Shown piece after piece: positions 6,373 to 12,608 of a DNA stretch of 12,608 bases. This stretch comes from Verrucomicrobiales bacterium (lineage in GTDB: Bacteria; Verrucomicrobiota; Verrucomicrobiia; Limisphaerales; UBA11320): assembly GCA_003452185.1 (NCBI GenBank), contig DMJJ01000167.1:1-12608 (forward strand). Reading direction: 5' to 3'. Positions within the stretch are counted from its first letter, which is position 1; each line of letters opens with the position of its first letter. The notes under the pieces were generated by a model. That model saw only the letters and a program-made list of their open reading frames with translations, was not told the DNA's origin and searched no databases. A program made the position numbers and the translations under genes.

Positions 6373-7965
6373 ATGCACCTTCGCTTCCAACTGACAGCCC
6401 TGGCCCTTGGGGTGGCGTGCTGCCTCCCGTCCATAGCCCCGGCCGAGGACGCCCCCCGGTTCCAGAACCCCGTGGTTGCGGGAGACCATCCGGACCCGTC
6501 CGTCATCCGGGTGGGGAGGGAGTATTGGGCCACGGCGACCTCCTCCGAGTGGGGCCCCCAGTTCCCGCTCCTCCGCTCAACCGACCTGGTGAACTGGGAG
6601 GAGACGGGGGCGGTCTTTCCGCACCGGCCGGCGTGGGCGGTCGGAAACTTCTGGGCCCCCGAGATCAGCCAGCATGCTGGAAAGTACTACATCTACTACG
6701 TCGCCCGCAAAAAGGGGGGACCTCTCGCCGTGGCCGTCGCATCCGCCTCCAAGCCCGGCGGTCCTTACACCGACCACGGCCCGATCGTGGCTCAGGATGC
6801 CGGGTCGATCGACCCGGTGCCGACGGAGGACGAGCATGGGACGCGGTATCTCCTCTGGAAGGAGGATGGAAACAGCCGGCGCCTCCCGACCATTCTCTGG
6901 GCTCAGCCCCTCAGTGATGACGGCCTGAAGCTCGTGGGCGAGCGTCGCGAGATCCTGCGCAACGACGCGGCCTGGGAAGGGGCCGTGGTCGAGGGCCCCT
7001 TCATCGTCAAGCGGGACGGCTGGCTTTACCTCTTCTATTCCGGGAGCAGCTGCTGCGGCACCGGATGCCGGTACGCCCTGGGGGTGGCCCGCTCCAAGTC
7101 CCTCCTCGGGCCCTGGGAAAAGGCCCCTGCCAACCCGCTCCTCGCCGGAAACGACACCTGGCGCTGCCCGGGGCACGGGAGCATCGTCCAGGACGAGGCG
7201 GGGCGCTATTTCCTCCTCTACCACGCCTACAGCAGCTCGGGCTTTGTCTTCACCGGGCGTGAGGCCCTGTTGGACGAGGTGGTGTTCGGGGCGGACGGAT
7301 GGCCCTCGATCCACGGGGGTCAGGGACCGAGCGCGGACGCCCCCTCGCCGCTGGGCGCCGTCCAGCGGCGCTCCAGCGTGATGTTCTTCGACGACTTTTC
7401 AGACGCCTCCCTCCGCGCAGGATGGCAGTGGCCCCAGGACAACGAGCCGGTGATCGCCCTGAGGAGCTCCCGAGGCGGACAGCTGCAGCTGCGCCCGGCC
7501 CCGGGTCACGAGACCAACCTTCTGGGGGCTGTCCTGGCCAGATCGACGCTCGCAGGGAGCTACCGGGCCACCACGTGCGTGGACGTGCGGTCGCTCAGGC
7601 CGGGGGCCTTTGCCGGGCTTGCTGCGTTTGGTGACGATGCCAACTCGGCCGGCATCTCCCTCTCAAAGGACACCCTCCAGCTCTGGAGGCGGGAGCGGGG
7701 GCGGCACACCAAGATCGCCGAAGCTCCCCTTCCCCCGGTCCGAAAGCTCTTTCTCCGCCTCACGGCCCGCGAAGGGCACGCCTTCCAGTTCGAGGCGCGG
7801 CTCGACGGGAAGGAATGGAAGCCTCTGGGCGACCACGTCGAAGGCCGCTCCCTTCCCCCCTGGGACCGGGCCGTTCGGGTGGCGCTGACCGCCGGCGGGG
7901 TGGCGGGTGCGGAAGCGCGCTTCGACTTCATGCGGCTCGAGCCGATTCCAGATTCCCAGCCCTGA
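6373..7965 (+). CDS. Secreted GH43 family glycoside hydrolase
   Basis: An inverting exo-type glycosidase exported to the periplasm or outside. The 530-residue precursor has a signal peptide (hydrophobic 6-22, likely cleavage after APA at 22-24). Residues about 28-320 form the five-bladed GH43 propeller: general base Asp41 in DHPDPSVI, WAPEISQHAGKYYIYYV (94-110), pKa-modulating Asp147 in SIDP, general acid Glu207 in VVEGPF, and PGHGS (266-270), whose histidine often contacts a central calcium. Residues about 336-530 are a concanavalin-like sandwich (MFFDDFSD at 337-344) of the GH43 beta-xylosidase C-terminal type. A Cys-rich strand SCCGTGCRY (226-234) is notable. GH43 activities include arabinofuranosidase, xylosidase, exo-galactanase and galactofuranosidase; the operon favours the last or arabinofuranosidase. 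The start is placed at 6373 because it opens the signal peptide, though the frame is open further upstream. Gaps are 19 bases from ytfQ and 13 to galT. Confidence 0.92.
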   Translation: MHLRFQLTALALGVACCLPSIAPAEDAPRFQNPVVAGDHPDPSVIRVGREYWATATSSEWGPQFPLLRSTDLVNWEETGAVFPHRPAWAVGNFWAPEISQHAGKYYIYYVARKKGGPLAVAVASASKPGGPYTDHGPIVAQDAGSIDPVPTEDEHGTRYLLWKEDGNSRRLPTILWAQPLSDDGLKLVGERREILRNDAAWEGAVVEGPFIVKRDGWLYLFYSGSSCCGTGCRYALGVARSKSLLGPWEKAPANPLLAGNDTWRCPGHGSIVQDEAGRYFLLYHAYSSSGFVFTGREALLDEVVFGADGWPSIHGGQGPSADAPSPLGAVQRRSSVMFFDDFSDASLRAGWQWPQDNEPVIALRSSRGGQLQLRPAPGHETNLLGAVLARSTLAGSYRATTCVDVRSLRPGAFAGLAAFGDDANSAGISLSKDTLQLWRRERGRHTKIAEAPLPPVRKLFLRLTAREGHAFQFEARLDGKEWKPLGDHVEGRSLPPWDRAVRVALTAGGVAGAEARFDFMRLEPIPDSQP

Positions 7966-7978
7966 TCCCAACCCACCC

Positions 7979-9034
7979 TTGATTGTGTTCGACCCCGAGC
8001 TCCATCCCCACCGCCGACGAAACCCCCTTACCGGGGAATGGATCCTGGTCTCCCCCCACCGAACCCTCCGCCCCTGGCAGGGGCAGCAGGAGAAGCTCTC
8101 GGGAACCTCCCTCCCGAGGCACGACCCCGGCTGCTATCTCTGCCCCGGGAACCGCCGTGCCGGGGAACTCGTGAACCCGGACTACACCGGGACATTCGTC
8201 TTCCGGAACGATTTCTCCGCCCTCCTCCCCGACACGCCGGCCGGCGACACCCCGCCGCCGGGTTCCCTGCTTCGCTCGCAGCCCGTCCAGGGGGAATGCC
8301 GGGTGATCTGCTTCTCCCCACGCCACGACCTCACGCTTCCGGAGATGACCCTCGAGGAGATCGGCCAGGTGGTCGAGGTCTGGGGCCATCAGGTGCGGGA
8401 GCTTGGGCAGACCCACCGCTGGGTCCAGGTCTTCGAGAACAAGGGGGCCGTCATGGGATGCTCCAACCCCCATCCCCACGGGCAGGTCTGGGCCGGGAGC
8501 TTCCTGCCCCGCACAGCCGAGCTTGAGGATGTCCACCAGCGCCAGCACCTGATGGAGCATGGACGCCCCCTGCTGCTCCAGTACGTCGAGGAGGAACTGG
8601 CATCGGGCGAGCGGGTCGTCGAGTCGAACGCGGAGTGGGCGATGGTGGTGCCGCACTGGGCCACCTGGCCGTTCGAGCTCCTCCTCCTCCCCCGCCGTCC
8701 ACTCCAGCGCCTGGACGAGATGAACGGCCCCCAGAAGCGGCTCTTGGCGGAGATCCTCAAAAGCTCCCTGACGCGCTACGACAACCTTTTCGAAACCTCC
8801 TTCCCCTACTCCATGGGATGGCACGGAGCACCGTGCGACGACGCCCCGTCGGATCACTGGCAGCTCCACGCCCACTTTTACCCGCCGCTCCTACGGTCGG
8901 CCGCCATCAAGAAGTTCATGGTCGGATATGAGATGCTCGCCGAGGCACAGCGCGACATCACCCCCGAGCAGGCGGCCCGCCGCCTCCAGGCCCTCCCCAC
9001 CCTCCACTACAAGCAGAACTCGAACCCACCATGA
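7979..9034 (+). CDS. galT: Galactose-1-phosphate uridylyltransferase
   Basis: Exchanges UMP between UDP-glucose and galactose-1-phosphate, giving UDP-galactose and glucose-1-phosphate, in the cytoplasm. From TTG 7979 the protein has 351 residues (E. coli GalT 348). The two align in register from residue 1: F4, P6, then HPHRRRNPLTG. Landmarks are the zinc ligands Cys52 and Cys55 (CYLC), His116 and His165, and the active-site HPHGQ at 165-169 with His167 as the uridylylated nucleophile. Other conserved blocks are WVQVFENKGAVMGCSNP (148-164), FPYSMGWHGAP (275-285) and HWQLHAHFYPPLLRS (293-307). An ATG at 7907 would overlap the GH43 gene by 59 bases and add residues the family lacks. GTG 7985 is the alternative, two codons shorter. 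No Shine-Dalgarno is visible for any of them. The stop overlaps the next gene as ATGA. Confidence 0.96.
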   Translation: MIVFDPELHPHRRRNPLTGEWILVSPHRTLRPWQGQQEKLSGTSLPRHDPGCYLCPGNRRAGELVNPDYTGTFVFRNDFSALLPDTPAGDTPPPGSLLRSQPVQGECRVICFSPRHDLTLPEMTLEEIGQVVEVWGHQVRELGQTHRWVQVFENKGAVMGCSNPHPHGQVWAGSFLPRTAELEDVHQRQHLMEHGRPLLLQYVEEELASGERVVESNAEWAMVVPHWATWPFELLLLPRRPLQRLDEMNGPQKRLLAEILKSSLTRYDNLFETSFPYSMGWHGAPCDDAPSDHWQLHAHFYPPLLRSAAIKKFMVGYEMLAEAQRDITPEQAARRLQALPTLHYKQNSNPP

Positions 9035-10161
9035 CCCCATCCCGCTCCCCCCTCCTGCTCGCCGCCTGCATCGGGCTCGCGACCCTGGCCTTCCTCCTCC
9101 CGGTGGAGGCCCGAGACCAGTGGACCCCGGAGAGGGCGAACGGCTGGTACGCGCGCCAGCCGTGGCTCGCCGGGTGTAACTTCACGCCGAGCACCGCCAT
9201 CAACCCGCTCGAGATGTGGCAGGCCGAAACATTCGACCCGGCCACCATCGACCGGGAGCTGGGATGGGCCGAAGGCCTCGGGTTCAACTCCGTGCGGGTC
9301 TTCCTCCATCACATCCCGTGGCAGCAGGACTCCCGCGGCTATCTCAGGCGGATCGACCGTTTTCTCGACATCGCACACCATCACCATATCGGGGTGATGT
9401 TCGTCCTCTTCGACGCGGTCTGGGACCCGGTTCCCCACGCCGGCCCGCAGCCCGCCCCCCGCCCCGGAGTGCACAACTCGGGGTGGGTCCAAAGCCCCGG
9501 GGCGGAGATCCTCGGGAACCCCGCCCGTCACGACGAGCTGAAGGGGTATGTTCAGGGGGTGATCGGGCGTTTCAAGGGGGACCGGCGCGTCCACGCATGG
9601 GACCTCTTCAACGAGCCCGACAACGACAACCGGAATTCCTACAGCCGGACCGAGATCAAGGAGAAGGCCGCCCGATCGTTCGAGCTCCTGGAGAAGACCT
9701 TCGGCTGGGCGCGCGCCATGAACCCGGCCCAACCCCTGACGGCCGGCGTCTGGCTCGGCACCTGGAAGGAGGCCTCGAAGCTCAGCCGGATCGAACGGCT
9801 CATGCTCGAAAGCTCGGACGTCATCACCTTCCACAGCTACGCTCCCCGCCCCGAGGTGGAGGAGTGCATCAACAACCTCCGTCGCTACCACCGCCCGGTG
9901 CTCTGCACCGAGTACATGGCGCGGCCGCAGAAAAGCACCTTCGACCCCCTGCTGGGCTACTTCCAGTCGCAGAATGTCGCCGCCTACAACTGGGGGTTCG
10001 TCGACGGCAAGAGCCAGACGATCTTCCCCTGGGATTCCTGGCAGAAGACCTACACGGCGCCGCCACCGGTCTGGTTCCATGACATCTTCCACCGCGACGG
10101 CACCCCGTACGATCCCAAGGAGACGGACTACATCCGCCGCATCACCCGCCAGCGCCGCTGA
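9031..10161 (+). CDS. Secreted clan GH-A (GH5-like cellulase-fold) glycosidase
   Basis: Predicted retaining glycoside hydrolase of the TIM-barrel GH-A clan, exported by a signal peptide (hydrophobic 7-23, cleavage near EA-RD at 26-29). The 376-residue length fits a single barrel with no binding module. Catalytic candidates are Glu195 in AWDLFNEPDN (189-198, beta-4 acid/base) and Glu294 in LCTEYMAR (291-298, beta-7 nucleophile). Supporting motifs are FNSVRVFLHH (85-94), PGVHNSGWVQSPG (145-157), TFHSYA (266-271) and AAYNWGFVDGKSQT (317-330). Proteins of this kind are often labelled cellulase or 1,4-beta-xylanase by fold only. Its place after galT in a galactose operon suggests a galactoside, galactofuranoside or arabinoside substrate, which is inference. 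It overlaps galT by four bases (ATGA) and converges on the minus-strand isomerase-like gene 33 bases downstream. Confidence 0.85.
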   Translation: MTPSRSPLLLAACIGLATLAFLLPVEARDQWTPERANGWYARQPWLAGCNFTPSTAINPLEMWQAETFDPATIDRELGWAEGLGFNSVRVFLHHIPWQQDSRGYLRRIDRFLDIAHHHHIGVMFVLFDAVWDPVPHAGPQPAPRPGVHNSGWVQSPGAEILGNPARHDELKGYVQGVIGRFKGDRRVHAWDLFNEPDNDNRNSYSRTEIKEKAARSFELLEKTFGWARAMNPAQPLTAGVWLGTWKEASKLSRIERLMLESSDVITFHSYAPRPEVEECINNLRRYHRPVLCTEYMARPQKSTFDPLLGYFQSQNVAAYNWGFVDGKSQTIFPWDSWQKTYTAPPPVWFHDIFHRDGTPYDPKETDYIRRITRQRR

Positions 10162-10194
10162 CGGCCGGGATCCTCCCCCCGATCGAGCCTCAGG

Positions 10195-11106
10195 TCAGAG
10201 GAGCCCCTGGTACGAGAGCCAGAGGGCGCGGAAATATTTCAGCACCCTCACAGGATCGGGGCTTTCGGGGATCTCCGCCAGGCAGTAGCCGCCAAACCCG
10301 ATCTCGTTCAGCCGGGTCAGGAGACGGCGGAACGGGTACTCCTCGAGGTGCAGATCCCGCATGTGAACGCAGAGGATCTTCGACTTCACGAGGTCGAAAT
10401 TCGCGTCAAACCCCTCCCCCTCCAGGTCGCTCTGGTTCGAGTTCCACGTGATGCCGACATTCGGGTGATCCGCGGCATCGAGGATGTGACGGATGTTCGG
10501 CAGGAGCGAGGTCTCGGGCCCGTGAACCTCCAGGCGCACCACCAGGCCGAGGTCCCGACCGAACTCCCCGAGGGTCCGGAGGGATCGTCCGATCTGGTCC
10601 AGGGTCCGCTCCTTGGGAACCTCCTTTGGCAGCCCGTTGGGACGGACCTTCACGCCGGAGGCACCCACATCCCGCGCCAGCACCATGTACTCCCGGGTGG
10701 CGGCAATGTCCCGCGCCAGCTTCTCGGGATCGGGGGTGTGGAAATCGAACGCGCTCCCAAGGCTCATCAGCTCGACGGAAGAATCGGCAAACCGCTTCCG
10801 GACCCGTTCCCGCTCCCCTTTTGAAAGGCCCACCTCCACCTTGTGGGCATGGGTGGTTCGGAGCTCGACCCCCTGGAATGAGGCGGCCTCGAGGTTTCGA
10901 ATCAGCGTCTCGATGTCCCAGTCCTTGCCAATGTTGTAGGTGACGATCCCAAGCTTCATCCGCGGAGGGCGGACCAGGAAACCCCTGCTCCGTGCCGACG
11001 GGGGCTCGGCGGCGGCAAGGGAACGGGGACCCGCGGGGGAGGGAAGAACGAGGGCGGCGGCGGCGAGCCCGCCCTGGAGGAATTGTCGGCGGTTCGGGGG
11101 GTTCAT
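10195..11106 (-). CDS. Tat-exported xylose-isomerase-like TIM-barrel protein
   Basis: A sugar phosphate isomerase/epimerase-family protein (AP_endonuc_2 / xylose isomerase-like barrel) of 303 residues. The N-terminus NRRQFLQGG (5-13) followed by a hydrophobic alanine-rich stretch (about 14-24) is a twin-arginine signal, so it is probably folded in the cytoplasm with bound metal and exported. The barrel begins at about 50 (MKLGIVTYNIGKDWD). Likely metal or catalytic residues are Glu193 and His195 in RLEVHG, His248 in CVHMRD and Glu278 in AEIPES, the usual acidic/histidine positions of this fold. Family members isomerise or epimerise sugars, or act on 3-keto-glycosides, so the exact reaction cannot be read from sequence. 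It lies 25 bases downstream of the ThuA-domain gene in the same direction, and is probably cotranscribed with it. A GGGG at about five bases from the ATG is a weak ribosome binding site. Confidence 0.87.
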   Translation of the reverse strand: MNPPNRRQFLQGGLAAAALVLPSPAGPRSLAAAEPPSARSRGFLVRPPRMKLGIVTYNIGKDWDIETLIRNLEAASFQGVELRTTHAHKVEVGLSKGERERVRKRFADSSVELMSLGSAFDFHTPDPEKLARDIAATREYMVLARDVGASGVKVRPNGLPKEVPKERTLDQIGRSLRTLGEFGRDLGLVVRLEVHGPETSLLPNIRHILDAADHPNVGITWNSNQSDLEGEGFDANFDLVKSKILCVHMRDLHLEEYPFRRLLTRLNEIGFGGYCLAEIPESPDPVRVLKYFRALWLSYQGLL

Positions 11107-11131
11107 CGCCCCACAGGGTGCGCCGGGGCGG

Positions 11132-12007
11132 TCATTTCCGCAAGGAGACCTTGTCCGCGGTCGGGAAGTCGGCCGGCACCTTCTGCGTCACCTGCCCGGT
11201 GGCCGCCCACTCGGTGCCGCGCTGCAGGGTGACGATAAACCCGGCACACCGCTGCGAGGTGAGGTCGGGGCCGTTGTTATGCCCCAGGGCGGTGTGGAAC
11301 ACGCGCCCCTTCCCGAATGCCAGCGCCATCAGGAGAGGCTCGTTGCGGCCCGTCCCGCCGGTCGACTTGTCCGAATAGGCGGTGGCCAGAACTGTCATGT
11401 GCAGACCAGGTCCGCGGAGCTGGTCGTAGAGCTCGTCCTTGCCGTGGAGCCACTCGGCGGGCAGCCCGGCCATGATCGGATGGGAGGGCTCCCGTGTCAC
11501 CACCTTGAACTCATGCTGCTTCCCGTGATGCCCGCCGGGCCCCGGGGTCATGTCGCGAAGAATCCTGCCATCCCAATAATGCCACGGCCCCGAGCGCTCG
11601 GTGCGGCCGTTCCATCCCCCCACGCCGATCATCTCGTTGTACTCGGCCCAGTCGGGGAAGGCGTTGTCCGCCGCATGCACGGAGACAAACCCACCGCCGC
11701 CACGGACGTAGGCGACAAAGGCGCTCCGCACCGCCGGGCTCCAGGGGTCGCCGTTATAATTCGACACCACGGCCTGGTAACGCGTGAAATCAGGATTGAA
11801 TCCCCCCATGTCCCCACCGGCGGCGGGGGTCGTCGCCACCTCGACCCCAAAGAGGCCCGACTCCTCCAGCACCTTGCGGATCCAGGGTGAGCTGGAGCGC
11901 CAGTCATGGTTGTTCTGCCCGTCGATGAGCAGAACCCGGAGCGGGGCGGCGCAGAGGGAGAGGGGCCCGAGGGCGCACGCAACAGCCAGGAGAAGGAACG
12001 GTTTCAT
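11132..12007 (-). CDS. Secreted ThuA-domain protein
   Basis: A 291-residue protein with a signal peptide (MKPFLLLAVACALGPLSLCA, cleavage near residue 20-21) and a ThuA (trehalose-utilisation, class I glutamine-amidotransferase-like) fold. Landmarks are LRVLLIDGQNNHDW (23-36), YQAVVSNYNGDPW (77-89), GGGFVSVHAADNAFPDW (104-120), the EYNEMIGVGGW loop (122-132), HPIMAGLP (176-183) and GRVFHTALGHNN (234-245). ThuA-like proteins are common in Planctomycetes and Verrucomicrobia and often accompany sugar isomerase-like, oxidoreductase and DUF1080 proteins in glycoside breakdown; their chemistry is poorly defined. The ATG at 12007 is chosen because it opens a clean signal peptide. The open frame continues upstream to 12172 but there it lies inside the kinase gene in another frame. 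The kinase stop is 22 bases upstream and the isomerase-like gene 25 bases downstream. Confidence 0.9.
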   Translation of the reverse strand: MKPFLLLAVACALGPLSLCAAPLRVLLIDGQNNHDWRSSSPWIRKVLEESGLFGVEVATTPAAGGDMGGFNPDFTRYQAVVSNYNGDPWSPAVRSAFVAYVRGGGGFVSVHAADNAFPDWAEYNEMIGVGGWNGRTERSGPWHYWDGRILRDMTPGPGGHHGKQHEFKVVTREPSHPIMAGLPAEWLHGKDELYDQLRGPGLHMTVLATAYSDKSTGGTGRNEPLLMALAFGKGRVFHTALGHNNGPDLTSQRCAGFIVTLQRGTEWAATGQVTQKVPADFPTADKVSLRK

Positions 12008-12029
12008 GCCAGCACGGGACCCGGGAGTG

Positions 12030-12608
12030 TCAGAACGCCGAAAGGCGCTCCTTGTGATCGAGACAGTTTCGCACCGTCTGGGCGAGAGTCTCCGGAAGGT
12101 ACGGCTTCTGCAGGAAGTTGACCCCCTCGCGATAGTTGAAGTCCGCCGCCACGACATCGACGGAATAGCCACTGGTGTACACCACGCGCAGGTCGGGCTT
12201 GTCCGCCGTGAGCCGCTGGGCGAGCTCCCGGCCGGAGACGCCCTGCGGCATCATCATGTCGGTGAACAGCAGGTCGACCTGCTCCTTGTGGGACTCCCAG
12301 AGTCCGAGGGCCTCGGCCCCGGTCGAGGCCTCGACCACGCGATAGCCATAGCCCTGGAGGATCTCCTTCACAAGGTCGCGCAGGGAGGGCTCATCCTCCA
12401 CCACCAGAATGGTCTCCTGTCCCCCGAGCGCCTGGCTCGGTTCCATGAACGGCTCCCCGGCCCCCGAGGCCTGAGCGCTGATTGGCAGATACATTTTGAA
12501 TGTGCTTCCCACCCCCAGTTCACTGCTCACTTCCACCCAACCATCGTGCTGCCGGACGATCCCGTAGACCGTCGCCAGCCCGAGGCCGGTTCCCTTGCCG
12601 ACTTCCTT
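12030..12608 (-). CDS. Hybrid sensor histidine kinase, C-terminal fragment (ATPase end plus receiver)
   Basis: The open frame enters from the right edge and ends at 12030, giving the last 192 residues of a longer protein. Residues 1-42 of the fragment are the end of a histidine-kinase ATPase domain, with G2-box GTGLGLA at 6-12 and the closing strand GSTFKMYLP (34-42). After a roughly 20-residue linker comes a full receiver domain (about 66-184): acidic pair Glu71/Asp72 in VVEDEP, phospho-acceptor Asp117 in LLFTDMMMP, Thr145 in YTSGY and Lys168 in LQKPY. Such kinases autophosphorylate on histidine and pass phosphate to the attached receiver and then to a histidine phosphotransfer protein. The sensor and dimerisation parts are outside the window, so the signal is unknown. 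The ThuA gene follows after 22 bases, so cotranscription is possible but regulation of the galactose operon is not shown. Confidence 0.93.
   Translation of the reverse strand, partial: KEVGKGTGLGLATVYGIVRQHDGWVEVSSELGVGSTFKMYLPISAQASGAGEPFMEPSQALGGQETILVVEDEPSLRDLVKEILQGYGYRVVEASTGAEALGLWESHKEQVDLLFTDMMMPQGVSGRELAQRLTADKPDLRVVYTSGYSVDVVAADFNYREGVNFLQKPYLPETLAQTVRNCLDHKERLSAF

Noticed and set aside
9869..10066. Short Arg/Cys/Ser-rich minus-strand frame within the GH-A gene
   Set aside because: Typical out-of-frame translation of GC-rich DNA; no start context and no motif.
9007..10092. Minus-strand open frame (361 codons) opposite the GH-A glycosidase
   Set aside because: The plus strand has a signal peptide and both catalytic glutamates; the antisense translation shows no recognisable motif.
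10203..10227. Possible terminator hairpin after the operon: GCCCCTGG (10203-10210) with CCAG-A-GGGC (10219-10227)
   Set aside because: The stem has a bulge, lies inside the coding end of the convergent minus-strand gene, and is followed by GCGGAAATATTTC rather than a T-run. It may slow polymerase but cannot be called an intrinsic terminator.
12008..12172. Upstream extension of the ThuA frame into the kinase gene
   Set aside because: This stretch encodes the receiver-domain end in another frame. The ATG at 12007 opens a clean signal peptide.

Overview
This is a GC-rich, densely packed stretch of a free-living Gram-negative heterotroph. It is best read as a sugar-uptake and Leloir-pathway operon, with unrelated or loosely related genes on either side. 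The host is probably a Verrucomicrobiota member, or a neighbouring PVC lineage. I infer this from the secreted RCC1-repeat protein with an N-terminal 'FYQV' type domain, the pair of exported ThuA and Tat-signalled sugar-isomerase-like proteins, and the scarcity of Shine-Dalgarno sequences. No rRNA, tRNA, CRISPR array, insertion sequence or phage gene is visible.

Layout. Positions 1-512 (minus) hold the 5' part of a secreted RCC1-repeat protein that runs off the left edge. A 123-base divergent gap follows, containing two overlapping perfect inverted repeats just upstream of galK. From 636 to 10161 eight plus-strand genes run head to tail with 4- or 11-base overlaps or gaps of no more than 31 bases: galK, ytfR (ABC ATPase), ytfT and yjfF (two permeases), ytfQ (periplasmic binding protein), a secreted GH43 glycosidase, galT, and a secreted clan GH-A (GH5-like) glycosidase. 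They look like one transcription unit. From the right edge back to 10195 three minus-strand genes run in the same direction with gaps of 22 and 25 bases: the C-terminal end of a hybrid histidine kinase, a secreted ThuA-domain protein, and a Tat-signalled xylose-isomerase-like TIM-barrel protein. The last converges on the operon's final gene.

How the parts fit. The transporter resembles the E. coli YtfQ-YtfR-YtfT-YjfF galactofuranose importer, most clearly in the binding protein and both permeases. Two exported glycosidases in the same operon could release furanose sugars from polymers outside the cytoplasm. YtfQ with the ABC complex would import them, and GalK and GalT would convert the resulting galactose to galactose-1-phosphate and UDP-galactose. 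The best single hypothesis is therefore a self-contained locus for scavenging galactofuranose (or mixed arabinofuranose/galactose) glycans. UDP-galactose 4-epimerase, aldose mutarotase and a dedicated transcription factor are absent from the window and must lie elsewhere if the pathway is complete. Most starts lack a Shine-Dalgarno sequence. The clear exception is the GTG start of yjfF, and several other genes are preceded by G-poor, C-rich leaders.
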